Source: Arthrobacter cheniae
GTDB taxonomy: Bacteria > Actinomycetota > Actinomycetes > Actinomycetales > Micrococcaceae
Length of the DNA stretch: 64,000 bases
Reading direction: 5' to 3'
Assembly: GCF_003602275.1 (NCBI RefSeq)
Contig: NZ_QZVT01000006.1
Coordinates: 124,001 to 188,000, forward strand
The notes beneath the pieces are model-generated. The model had not been told where the DNA came from. It searched no databases and saw nothing but the letters and a program-made list of their open reading frames with translations. How positions within the stretch are numbered: the stretch's first letter is position 1; each line of letters opens with the position of its first letter. The position numbers and the translations under genes are program-made. Below, piece after piece: positions 45,652 to 53,493 of this stretch.

Positions 45652-46208
45652 ACAGTCCGTCTCACTCTGGTGACGGCGGGCCGAATGTGCCCCACAGTGC
45701 TCTTGTAGCGCACCGATCCGCCACGGGAGAGGCGACATCTTCTACGGACGCAGACCGAGGCGACCGCAGGATACGGAGCTGGTCGCGGCGGATGTCCCGT
45801 CGCGTGACCTGCCGACCGGACGTTGAAGTGGAACTCCCTCCAGACGGGCGGGCTGTGTCTGGTGGGCGCTGCAAGCCGCGTGGTGCACGTTCCTGTTGAC
45901 ATCGTCCTCGTGAAGCAGAATCCGGCGCTTACTGAGTTCCGCACAGAAGTTCGACTCTTCCAGTTGCTTCTGAGCTCCGCAGGTCTCCTGCTCAGCACCG
46001 GTGCCTCGCCCTGGAAACTGTGGGTGTTATTGCCACGCCGCGGCGTTTCGCCCAAGCCCCCGAGGTTGTGCCCCCACCAAGCAGGGAGCACCCGTTCACG
46101 CACTCCTCGAAGGCGTTTACGCAACTCGTTGACGGAGATACCACGCGACCGTTATGGTTCGTCCAATGCGCGCTGGGGAGCCCGACAAAGTAGCGGAAGG
46201 ACCCCACG
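45652..46208. other. Intergenic region without a supported gene
   Basis: About 560 bp. Short frames exist on both strands but none has a ribosome site, a recognisable product or codon usage like its neighbours. A promoter for the next gene lies at its right end. Confidence 0.5.
46129..46158 (+). promoter_or_regulatory. Sigma-70-type promoter for secreted small protein
   Basis: TTGACG (46129-46134) and TATGGT (46153-46158) are 18 nt apart, giving a leader of about 45 nt with a ribosome site (GCGGAAGGA) before the ATG at 46209. Confidence 0.6.
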
Positions 46209-46616
46209 ATGAACCGTCTGACCCCTCTGATCATCGCCTGCGGCGCTGGCTTAGCCCTCGCCCTCACTGCCTCACCGGCACTGGCCGCGCCGCCGACCTC
46301 GTCGGGCAACAGTAACGGCGCGCAGCTGGAACGCCGCGATCTCAGCTTTCCGGATGGAACATATGAATACCACACCGTAACTCGTCAACATGGCGGCTAC
46401 TACTACACGACCAATAGCAGGGATCAGTCGACGTATCAGGATGGCGACAGCCAGTCGTCGTTCGACTACAAAACGCAGTACACCGAGCTCGAGAACGTAA
46501 CGAAGCTGACCAGTCAGAGCACGAGTACCGAGAATGGCGAGACGTGCCGCACCAACTCCCAATTTGTCGTTGCAAACGGTGAGACACGCAGGGAAAGCCC
46601 GCCTTCGAGCTGCTAG
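46209..46616 (+). CDS. Small secreted protein, function unknown
   Basis: 135 residues. A clear signal peptide (hydrophobic residues 5-22, cleavage after ALA at about residue 26). The mature protein is about 108 residues, rich in Tyr, Ser, Thr and polar residues (HGGYYYTTNSRDQSTYQDGD), with only two cysteines (in ETCRTNS and at the very C-terminus), which may form one disulfide. No family was recognised. It has its own promoter and a good ribosome site. It lies in the lower-GC accessory part of the window. Confidence 0.7.
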   Translation: MNRLTPLIIACGAGLALALTASPALAAPPTSSGNSNGAQLERRDLSFPDGTYEYHTVTRQHGGYYYTTNSRDQSTYQDGDSQSSFDYKTQYTELENVTKLTSQSTSTENGETCRTNSQFVVANGETRRESPPSSC

Positions 46617-46983
46617 CGGGCGCGAAGACTAGACCGTAAGTCGCTACTCCGCCCTTACTGGGTAGCGCCTACGTAACACCCTGTGAACCGCTGACCAGGC
46701 CATGGAGAATTTCCGGCAAGCCCTGCTGCGCCGCTTGAGTTGCCGCCGCTCCGGAGCCCTCTGGTATTCGGGGTACCCGCCCACAAGGTGCACTTTCACA
46801 GACGAATACTTCGACACCGCATCCACGTATTGACAGGTTGCACCGACCCGGACTGGTAACCAAGGTAACGGACGGTCCGGTCCATCCACCCGGAACGACG
46901 ACGGCAGTTCCGTACTCTACCCCGTCCTCACCTCGGCCGTCCCTGAAGAGCCGATCGGCTGTTCGCTGGCGCTCCCCCAAGAG
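46617..46983. other. Region without a supported gene
   Basis: About 370 bp. A 44-codon frame from the ATG at 46700 has no ribosome site and no recognisable product. It may be decayed coding sequence next to the duplicated fragment that begins near 46987. Confidence 0.4.
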
Positions 46984-46986
46984 GCC

Positions 46987-47126
46987 GATGCCTGGTACCT
47001 GATTGCAGGCTCTTGCATCATGCTCATCGCGGCAGTTCTCTTTGTCGCCCGGGCGATCGTCTCACTGCGCCGAGACGACTACGCCACTGTCCTGCAGCTG
47101 CAACCATCGCCTCGCGCAAAGGACAC
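46987..47126 (+). pseudogene. Truncated copy of the small membrane protein gene at 49589
   Basis: This 140-bp stretch aligns without gaps to 49712-49851 with about 114 identical bases. It encodes the last membrane helix of the intact protein (DAWYLI-GSC-MLIAA-LFVARAI). The intact gene's TAG stop has become CAG, and the similarity continues beyond the stop into non-coding sequence, which shows a DNA-level duplication. The 5' half of the gene, including the start, is missing or too diverged to see. Confidence 0.8.
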
Positions 47127-47218
47127 GCCAGTGCTGATGAGAACCGAACGAATATCCACCCCTGACCGAATATTCAGCGGGTGACTCAGGAGCAGGACAT
47201 CACCTATGGCTGCTGGTA

Positions 47219-47590
47219 TCAGGAGCCCATCATGCCCAGTATTGCTGCGGCGACAACTACCGCCGCCAGTGCTCCCACCACGACGGTGAGGCGATGAGAG
47301 GTGCGGAGAAGAGCGAAGCAGGCCCCCACGGGCACCAGAACCCCAGCCCCGGCGCCAACGACAAGCAGCGCGGTGTACCCGGGGCGTAAACCTGCGTCCC
47401 GCGGGGCACCTAGCCCGGTTGACTCCAAGTAGATCGCGAGCAGGCAGCCCAGCGTGATGAGTACACCGGTGACGCTGAGGATGACGCAACCCCAGATAGC
47501 CATCCTCGAAGAACTGGCGGTCCTGGTGTAGTTGCCGGGATCGACTTCGCCGTCGGTCCCGCGACTAGTGCCGAATTCGTCTCTCTCCAT
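47219..47590 (-). CDS. Small membrane protein with three hydrophobic segments
   Basis: 123 residues. The ATG at 47590 is chosen because GGGAG lies 5 nt upstream. A hydrophilic N-terminus (about 28 residues) is followed by three hydrophobic segments (about residues 30-52, 68-90, 98-120). No motif was recognised. It is convergent with the truncated gene copy on its right-to-left side. Unknown function. Confidence 0.55.
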   Translation of the reverse strand: MERDEFGTSRGTDGEVDPGNYTRTASSSRMAIWGCVILSVTGVLITLGCLLAIYLESTGLGAPRDAGLRPGYTALLVVGAGAGVLVPVGACFALLRTSHRLTVVVGALAAVVVAAAILGMMGS

Positions 47591-47919
47591 TTGAACTCCC
47601 ACCAGAATCACTTGCAGGAAACACTCATCTCATTGAAGCGCAAGCACGTTCAATCGCTACCGTATGCTTCGCGGCCATTCTCAACCCGGCCACGCCGATC
47701 CCTAGGCTTCGTCGCCGACATTGTTCTGACTGCACTGCAGTCGGCTGCATGCGCTCCAATCGAGGAGGCGTCATGCCGGTATGAATCAAAGATCGGACGA
47801 CATCCAACAGCTTCGTAGCCAAGTGACGGCAGGCAAAGGTCCTTGAACGGCGAGAGTGCCTGAAGCCCGGCAGGGTCCGTACAGGTGCCCTGGGCTTCTA
47901 CTTCTTACCTTGAGCCGAA

Positions 47920-47940
47920 CTACACATCGAATCTGAACTC
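47920..47940 (-). repeat. Weak copy of the ychF 3' end (copy C)
   Basis: 17 of 21 bases match the last codons and stop of ychF (52331-52351), in the same orientation. Alone it is borderline; together with copy B it suggests repeated events at this sequence. Confidence 0.4.
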
Positions 47941-48129
47941 CGCTTCGTTCAGTGCCCAAATAACCCCCGGAGTTTGGAGGTACCACCCATCAAGCGATGC
48001 CTGTTTCAGCGCCGCATGAGTTGCCGCTCCAGCACCGCCTCGCTCATGCCGTTCAATCCGCAGAATCGAGTTCAATGGGCTCGGCATTCCGCAACGTTTG
48101 ACTTCGTCCTCAGGTGCGGCAGGGAACGA

Positions 48130-48135
48130 TATCGT
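48130..48135 (+). promoter_or_regulatory. -10 hexamer TATCGT for acetyltransferase, leaderless start
   Basis: TATCGT ends 7 nt before the ATG at 48143; there is no Shine-Dalgarno sequence. Confidence 0.5.
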
Positions 48136-48142
48136 TGGATGC

Positions 48143-48727
48143 ATGGCCGAAACACAAGGTCTCGACGAGCTCCTGACCGCACTGAACGCCGGGGAGACGA
48201 TCCCCGGAGCTTCAACCCACCATGAGGCGATGCACGCCGCAAGCCAGGAGTCACTGCGCATCACCGCCGAGCTCAATGGACGGTACCACCCGCCCGGAGA
48301 AGTGCGGGCCCTGATGAGCGAACTGACCGGACGCAAGGTCCCCGAGTCCCTCCAACTCTTCCCGCCGTTCAGCGCTGATTTCGGCAAGAACATCAGCTTC
48401 GGCACGGATGTGTTCGTCAACAGCGGCTGCCGGTTTCAGGACCAGGGCGGCATCGAAATCGGCGATGGATCCCTCATCGGCCATAACGCTGTTATCACGA
48501 CACTGAACCACGACATGTTGCCGAGCCGACGGGCCGATATGCACCCGGCCCGGGTGGTTATCGGGCTGGGCGTGTGGTTCGGAGCCAACGTAACGGTCTT
48601 GCCAGGCGTGACGATTGGCGATCGGGCCGTAGTGGGCGCGGGTGCAGTCGTCACAAAGGACGTGGCCGCGGGGGCAGTGGTCGTTGGTGTGCCAGCAAAG
48701 CAGGTGGGCACCGTTCCGGAAGGTTGA
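48143..48727 (+). CDS. Sugar O-acetyltransferase (maltose/galactoside acetyltransferase family)
   Basis: 194 residues. The N-terminal helical domain of the Maa/LacA family is followed by the left-handed beta-helix (ADFGKNISFGTDVFVNSGC, GIEIGDGSLIGHNAVI), the catalytic His in TTLNHD, and the hexapeptide repeats VWFGANVTVLPGVTIGDRAV and AGAVVTKDVAAGAVVVGVPA. It transfers acetyl from acetyl-CoA to a sugar hydroxyl. The N-terminus is slightly different from typical Maa (residues 1-35 diverge). The ATG at 48143 is chosen for the leaderless-type -10. Confidence 0.88.
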   Translation: MAETQGLDELLTALNAGETIPGASTHHEAMHAASQESLRITAELNGRYHPPGEVRALMSELTGRKVPESLQLFPPFSADFGKNISFGTDVFVNSGCRFQDQGGIEIGDGSLIGHNAVITTLNHDMLPSRRADMHPARVVIGLGVWFGANVTVLPGVTIGDRAVVGAGAVVTKDVAAGAVVVGVPAKQVGTVPEG

Positions 48728-49051
48728 TTCTCCGGACGGGAAGTGATTGTTCTGAAGATCGATCCAAATTCGGCAGTGAATCCCGAACCGGCGCCCGAGT
48801 CGAAGCGCGGTGAGCGGTTATGCGGCTCGTTGATGACCAGCCTCATCGGACATCGTTGTGCGGGCACAAAATAGCGACCCAGCGGACATGAGTCGACTGA
48901 GACGCATTAGCCGGATGCAGGGCAATCGCCGTTCGCGGCGCAGACAATAGAGCGGCGTCATGCCGGACCTGCAGGTTGAGGCCCCTTACTCGCCGCATCG
49001 AGACGGGTACACCGTGCAGAGCAGGAAGAGAATGAGCAAAAGCCGTAAAAT
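48728..49051. other. Region without a supported gene
   Basis: 324 bp. It contains only short frames. Near its right end an ATG at 49034 follows GGAAGAG and opens an 11-codon frame that overlaps the start of the next gene; it could be a leader peptide or chance. Confidence 0.4.
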
Positions 49052-49492
49052 ATGCTCGGTCTGCTGACCGGCATGGTCGCTACTGTCGCCGCCCTCTCTC
49101 TCTGGTCATCCTGGAAGAGCAACCAGACCATTTCCGAGCTCAAGTCAATTGCGGATCGCTTGGAACCCGGGCCCGAGTGGGAGTTCCTGAGCACACAGCC
49201 GCCGGTCGGTGCTGCAGTGTGCATCCCGTTTGACGGGCCCTGCTCCCAGTATTCGTACCGGTGGGCGACTCGCGAGACGTATGTGCAGGGCGACCTGAAG
49301 AAGTATGTTCAGCAGGTCGGGTTGGTACCCGAGGAACTAGAAGACTGCGAAAGGAACCAGCGGATCAACGCTGGAGAACTGAATTGCCATGCCTTCGGCG
49401 TCATCGACGGCTGGGACGTTCGCATCACCGTCAATGACTTCGGACCGAAGGATGACAACACCACGGTGCAGATCGTGGTCAATCGCTACTGA
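49052..49492 (+). CDS. Membrane-anchored small protein, function unknown
   Basis: 146 residues. One N-terminal membrane helix (residues 2-20) and a short coiled segment (NQTISELKSIADRLE). The outer domain of about 100 residues has four cysteines (CIPFDGPC, DCERNQRI, LNCHAF), likely paired. The start lacks a clear ribosome site; expression may depend on a short overlapping frame from 49034. No family was recognised. GC content and codon use are lower than in the core genes. Confidence 0.6.
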   Translation: MLGLLTGMVATVAALSLWSSWKSNQTISELKSIADRLEPGPEWEFLSTQPPVGAAVCIPFDGPCSQYSYRWATRETYVQGDLKKYVQQVGLVPEELEDCERNQRINAGELNCHAFGVIDGWDVRITVNDFGPKDDNTTVQIVVNRY

Positions 49493-49575
49493 TTCCGAAA
49501 GCGTCTTCATGGGTTAGGAGCACTGAGCCGTACCGTGCCGTACGCCGTTGACCAGTCAGCCACCACAAGCCTCGC

Positions 49576-49581
49576 TAGACT
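49576..49581 (+). promoter_or_regulatory. -10 hexamer TAGACT, leaderless start
   Basis: TAGACT ends 7 nt before the ATG at 49589. Confidence 0.5.
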
Positions 49582-49588
49582 CACGAGC

Positions 49589-49822
49589 ATGACCATGGGG
49601 ACGAACGGACAACTACAGCCACGCTCAAGCAAAGCGGGACGAGACACTATCATCTGGGCGCTCGGAGGAGTGCTCTTTGCTTTGGTCGGGGCCGCGTCGC
49701 TCATCAAGGCTGATGCTTGGTACCTGATCATGGGCTCCTGCATGATGCTCATCGCAGCAGCTCTCTTTGTCGCCCGGGCGATCATCTCGATGCGCCGGGA
49801 CGATTACGCCACCTCCGAGTAG
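49589..49822 (+). CDS. Small two-helix membrane protein
   Basis: 77 residues. A basic N-terminus (QPRSSKAGRD) and two membrane helices (about residues 22-42 and 46-66) ending in RAIISMRRDD. The ATG at 49589 is chosen for the leaderless-type -10 over an in-frame start at 49535. A truncated second copy of its 3' half lies 2.7 kb to the left (46987-47126). No family was recognised. Confidence 0.6.
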   Translation: MTMGTNGQLQPRSSKAGRDTIIWALGGVLFALVGAASLIKADAWYLIMGSCMMLIAAALFVARAIISMRRDDYATSE

Positions 49823-49966
49823 CCGAAATCATCACCTCGAGCGAAGGACACAGCAATTCGCCCGATGTAGTGGAGCGGATTGAACATGGTGTTGATCAAT
49901 TCGAACGATTGAACACACACCTGATATACAATCGCAATCTGCTCAATCCAATCGAAGGAAAAACAC

Positions 49967-50494
49967 ATGGCTGAGTCCAAACTTGTCCCGCAGAGGCCCA
50001 CGGGAGCATTCATCGGAGCTAGCTGGGTTGCATTGCTCGTCGGAGTGTCGTCCTATCTCGTCGGTCTCTGGAACGCAACGAACATGGAGCTCAACGAGAA
50101 GGGATACTACTTCACGATCCTACTCTTCGGACTGTTCGCGGTAATCTCCATCCAGAAGACGATTCGAGATCGAGCTGAGGATATTCCAGTCACGAACATC
50201 TACTACGGGGTGGCATGGTTCTCCGTTATTGCGTCACTTTCGCTCCTGATCATCGGTCTTTGGAATGCCGACATGCTTCTGTCCGAGAAGGGCTTCTACG
50301 GTTTGGCCATGCTGATGTCTCTCTTCGGAGCTATCACCGTTCAGAAGAACGTGCGAGACATGGCAGTGTTTGCCGAGGTCGAGAAAACCGAGAACCCGAA
50401 GCGGAAGCTCTTCTCTGGTCAAGACATCCCTGCCGCAACGCCTGGGCCTACTCATCGCCCTGACTCCACTGCGATCCTTGGTCGACCAGAATGA
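49967..50494 (+). CDS. Double YiaA/YiaB-domain membrane protein
   Basis: 175 residues with two tandem YiaAB two-helix units. Unit 1 (about residues 12-65) has GASWVALLVGVSSYLVGLWN then ELNEKGYYF. Unit 2 (about residues 76-128) has GVAWFSVIASLSLLIIGLWN then LLSEKGFYG. Four membrane helices in all. The C-terminal 45 residues are polar and probably cytoplasmic. The ribosome site is weak (GAAGGAAAA, 6-7 nt upstream). The YiaAB family has no known biochemical role. Codon use is lower-GC than in the core genes. Confidence 0.82.
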   Translation: MAESKLVPQRPTGAFIGASWVALLVGVSSYLVGLWNATNMELNEKGYYFTILLFGLFAVISIQKTIRDRAEDIPVTNIYYGVAWFSVIASLSLLIIGLWNADMLLSEKGFYGLAMLMSLFGAITVQKNVRDMAVFAEVEKTENPKRKLFSGQDIPAATPGPTHRPDSTAILGRPE

Positions 50495-50568
50495 ACTGAA
50501 AGCCTTCGTACACGGTTTGGTTGTCGGCTTGGGGCGGAACCCTGGATTCGCAGCGTTCGACCCAGTGA

Positions 50569-50858
50569 GTTAATGAATGCGCGGCGATTGAGCAGCGTTC
50601 CGGCGTCGCGTACGTGATCACGGATAACAGCTTCGGTTGCACCAGCACCTTCCATACGTTCTTCTTCTTTGCCATGCCGGTCATATACCTGATCGCGCAG
50701 ATCTACCTGATCGTTGGCTGAGGACGCGGCACAGGTACCGATTCGGCCGAGGCGCCTGAAGCAAAGCCATCTTCGTCCTGATGTCGGGCGTGGGGTTGAT
50801 GATCGCGGTCATTGTAGCGATCGTCCTGCAACAGGTCCTGACCTACAACGGCGGGTAG
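50569..50858 (+). pseudogene. Broken membrane-protein remnants
   Basis: Two hydrophobic reading frames that lack starts. The first (50569-50721) ends FFFFAMPVIYLIAQIYLIVG-stop. The second, in another frame (50760-50858), reads AIFVLMSGVGLMIAVIVAIV and ends LTYNGG-stop. Between them, in the first frame, a polar stretch TDSAEAPEAKP looks like the normal lead-in to the second helix, which suggests a frameshift near 50768. They are probably remnants of one or two small membrane proteins. Confidence 0.5.
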
Positions 50859-51317
50859 CCGGTACACACGCCGGCGTCCGTCCACCATCAAGGAGGACGC
50901 CCACCTCGAGGGGTCGATTCGCTATACGGAGGGCCTCCAGCCAGAGCCTCCCCCTGCAACGGTGTGCTGACCTATCCTCGCGAAAAAGCCTTTCTTGAAC
51001 CGCCAGATTCCTGGTCGATCCACCCTCGGACGAAAATTCCCTTTCAGACGATGAAGAATGACCATGGCGGCATCCCATGTCTTGCGACTCGTCGGAAAGC
51101 TTTGATGGTCTCGAGGTATTTTTCTGTTCGCCTGGTGTCCGTGGATCCAGAGTGGCTCGGCACGGACGCATTCACAATCCATCTGCAATGTCCTCGCAGC
51201 CGATATGACGACGACCGGCCCCGAACCTACCGAGGCAGGCGGAGCCGGTCGCTATGCAAGTCGCTTAATTCACCCGAGAATCATCAGGCAACCTCGTAAC
51301 GAAAAATCAAAGCTCGG

Positions 51318-51342
51318 ACATTGAATCTGAAATCGACCACGT
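51318..51342 (-). repeat. Copy of the ychF 3' end (copy B)
   Basis: 23 of 25 bases match 52335-52359 inside the end of ychF, in the same orientation. Translated it reads VVDFRFNV, against VVEFRFNV at the ychF C-terminus. It lies 1.0 kb from the intact gene end. Confidence 0.75.
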
Positions 51343-51393
51343 TACGTCATGAAGAAAGGTCTCTGGTAGTCGCGACGATCCTCACTCGAGCGC

Positions 51394-51843
51394 TCATCGG
51401 CCGGGACGCCTGGACGGGTTGAGCCACCACCATCGATGTCGGTGCGATCGGGCGCGCTCAGCCCTTCGACGTCCCGCGTCCAGATAGTCCTCGCGCGCCG
51501 GGGCAAAGACTGTCTCAGGCAGACTCAGCGGCGCCCGGGTCAGCTCACGTCCTGACAGCAGATTGCTGATTGCCCTCGGAACCATTCGCATCCCACCAGA
51601 ACCTTTGACCGACCGCCGGAGCTGTCCGCCCTGGTCCGTGAGCCGCATCCTCCAGGATCAGTCCACCTCAGCGAGGCCGGAACCGACCAGGATCGATACA
51701 GCCGTCTCCATCTGTTCCCGTGAAGGGACGTCGGCCTGCAGCATGTCCCACCCCGGCAGCAGCGCCCGGAGCGACGAGGGGTGCTTCCCGCGATGCAGCA
51801 GGGTCATGAGCGTCGCGGCGTCGTCCATGTCTCTACGGTCCAT
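51394..51843 (-). pseudogene. Hypothetical helical protein gene interrupted by an in-frame TGA
   Basis: From the ATG at 51843 the frame runs 61 codons (MDRRDMDDAATLMTLLHRGK ... GSGLAEVD), meets TGA at 51658-51660, and continues in the same frame (SWRMRLTDQGGQLRRSVKGS) to a stop at 51394. The two halves read as one winged-helix-like protein of about 148 residues, with TGA at a position where a Trp codon would fit. A leaderless-type -10 (TAGCCT at 51851-51856) precedes the ATG. It is most likely a nonsense mutation; readthrough or a sequencing error cannot be excluded. Confidence 0.65.
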
Positions 51844-52330
51844 GCCGTTCAGGCTAACGCGCTTCCAATACGGCATGATCGAGCACACTCCCGTTGTCGG
51901 TACTCGGCCGTGGATCGGCTGCGCCATGGGGTCCCGGTCGACGGACCCGCCTAGACTCATCCGGGTCCGGGCTCACCGGGCCGCAATGAGTCGGTCAGTA
52001 GCTGCCGCGAAGGAACCAGGACCGCCCCCGGCGCAGAGCAGCATGCAGACGATCAAAGGCGTGCAGCCTCGTATCCGACATCGCGGAACGACCCCATCCC
52101 GCCTCGGTACTATCACCGGCACTGCGCAACGCGGCAATCTGGACGCTACAGACCCCGCGCCTCGACGTCGCTGCTCGACCTGTCCCACCCGGACAACACC
52201 TGATTCAGTGCCTCCTGCCCCGGCCGGCCAGGGAGCACCCGCCCGAGGTCATTCAAGTTATGGCCGCGGCACGGGAATCAGCCCTATACGTTTCGAAAGG
52301 GCGGCATTTCTGCTAATTCAGGCGAGGGGC
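51844..52330. other. Region without a supported gene, downstream of ychF
   Basis: About 490 bp. It carries the -10 of the interrupted gene at its left end. At its right end is a 10-bp direct repeat CCTATACGTT (52283-52292 and 52330-52339) that contains the last two codons and stop of ychF. No gene was found. Confidence 0.5.
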
Positions 52331-53416
52331 CTATACGTTGAATCTGAATTCGACCACGTCGCCGTCGGACATCACGTATTCCTTGCCTTCGATGCGCACC
52401 TTGCCGCGGGACTTGGCTTCAGCCATGGTCCGGGCGTCCATGAGGTCCTCGAAGTGGACAACCTCGGCCTTGATGAAGCCTCGCTGGAAATCGGAGTGGA
52501 TGACCCCTGCGGCCTCCGGGGCCGTGGCACCCTTCTTGATCGTCCAGGCACGGGTTTCCTTGGGACCGGCGGTGAGGTAGGTCTGCAGGCCGAGGGTATG
52601 GAAGCCGACGCGTGCCAGCTGATCCAGCCCCGACTCCTCCTGGCCGTTCATCTCGAGCATCTCGCGGGCCTCGGCCTCGTCGAGCTCCACGAGGTCGGCT
52701 TCGAGCTTGGCGTCGAGGAAGATGGCGTCGGCGGGAGCCACGAGTTGGCGCAACTCCTCCTGGCGCTCCGGGCTCCCGAGCACGGCGTCGTCGACGTTGA
52801 ACACGTAGATGAAGGGCTTGGCGGTAAGCAGGCTCAGCTCACGCAGGTGCTCCATCTCGAGCTTGTCGCTCTTCACAGAGGAAAAGATCGTGTCGCCGCG
52901 CTCCAGAACGTTCTCGGCCGCCTGCATCGCGGTGAGCTGCGCGGCCTCGCGCTTCTTGATTTTCACTTCCTTCTCGACGCGCGGGATCGCCTTCTCGAGG
53001 GTCTGCAGGTCGGCCAGGATCAGCTCGGTGTTGATGGTCTCCATGTCGGAGCGGGGATCGACCTTGCCGTCCACGTGGATGACGTCGGGATCATCGAAGA
53101 CGCGGATGACCTGGGCGATGGCCTCGGCCTCACGGATGTTTGCAAGGAACTTGTTGCCCAGGCCCTCGCCCTCCGAGGCACCCTTGACGATCCCCGCGAT
53201 GTCGACGAAGGAGACTGTGGCCGGCAGGATCTGCTTCGACCCGAAGACCTCGGCGAGCTGCGCAAGGCGCGGGTCGGGAAGGCTGACCACGCCGACATTC
53301 GGTTCGATGGTGGCGAACGGATAGTTCGCCGCCAGAACGTTGTTGCGTGTCAGCGCATTGAAAAGTGTTGATTTGCCGACGTTGGGCAGTCCGACGATGC
53401 CGATAGTAAGAGCCAC
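52331..53416 (-). CDS. ychF: Redox-regulated ribosome-binding ATPase YchF
   Basis: 361 residues from the GTG at 53416, close to the 363 of the E. coli protein. GLPNVGKSTLFNALT (P-loop), FVDIAGIVKGAS (G3) and NVDD (modified G4, giving ATP preference) are seen, followed by the coiled-coil domain (about residues 130-200) and the C-terminal TGS domain (about residues 275-360) ending VVEFRFNV. Starts further upstream are rejected because a TAGACT -10 lies 8 nt before this GTG. The 3' end of the gene is the border of the accessory region. Confidence 0.95.
   Translation of the reverse strand: MALTIGIVGLPNVGKSTLFNALTRNNVLAANYPFATIEPNVGVVSLPDPRLAQLAEVFGSKQILPATVSFVDIAGIVKGASEGEGLGNKFLANIREAEAIAQVIRVFDDPDVIHVDGKVDPRSDMETINTELILADLQTLEKAIPRVEKEVKIKKREAAQLTAMQAAENVLERGDTIFSSVKSDKLEMEHLRELSLLTAKPFIYVFNVDDAVLGSPERQEELRQLVAPADAIFLDAKLEADLVELDEAEAREMLEMNGQEESGLDQLARVGFHTLGLQTYLTAGPKETRAWTIKKGATAPEAAGVIHSDFQRGFIKAEVVHFEDLMDARTMAEAKSRGKVRIEGKEYVMSDGDVVEFRFNV
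52335..52359 (-). repeat. Reference copy (A) of the ychF-tail repeat
   Basis: The segment within the final codons of ychF that is matched by copies B (51318-51342) and C (47920-47940). Confidence 0.7.
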
Positions 53417-53424
53417 GGGAGACA

Positions 53425-53430
53425 AGTCTA
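53425..53430 (-). promoter_or_regulatory. -10 hexamer TAGACT for ychF, leaderless start
   Basis: The minus-strand TAGACT ends 8 nt before the GTG at 53416. Confidence 0.5.
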
Positions 53431-53493
53431 CCGGCCATCGAAGGGCCGCCCGGCGGTGTCGCAACCCTGAATGTCGGAGGTTCCTGCGACAGT

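Larger units (their letters stand above)
47591..48142. other. Region without a supported gene, contains ychF-tail-like sequence
   Basis: About 550 bp. No frame with a start site and recognisable product. At 47920-47940 the minus strand reads EFRFDV-stop, similar to the EFRFNV-stop end of ychF. An imperfect hairpin lies near 47862-47898 (GAAGCCC ... GGGCTTC). Confidence 0.4.
50495..51393. other. Decayed region with gene fragments
   Basis: About 900 bp with no intact gene. It contains two broken membrane-protein fragments (50569-50858) and a near-copy of the end of ychF (51318-51342). The rest shows no coding signal. Confidence 0.55.

Noticed and set aside
47862-47898. Possible hairpin or tRNA-like fold (GAAGCCC ... 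GGGCTTC)
   Set aside because: The stem is interrupted and there is no T-loop, anticodon arm or T run. It may be a weak terminator but cannot be supported.
47920-48420. A 166-residue minus-strand protein ending EFRFDV
   Set aside because: It overlaps the N-terminal third of the acetyltransferase antisense and has no start signal; only the short ychF-like tail is notable.
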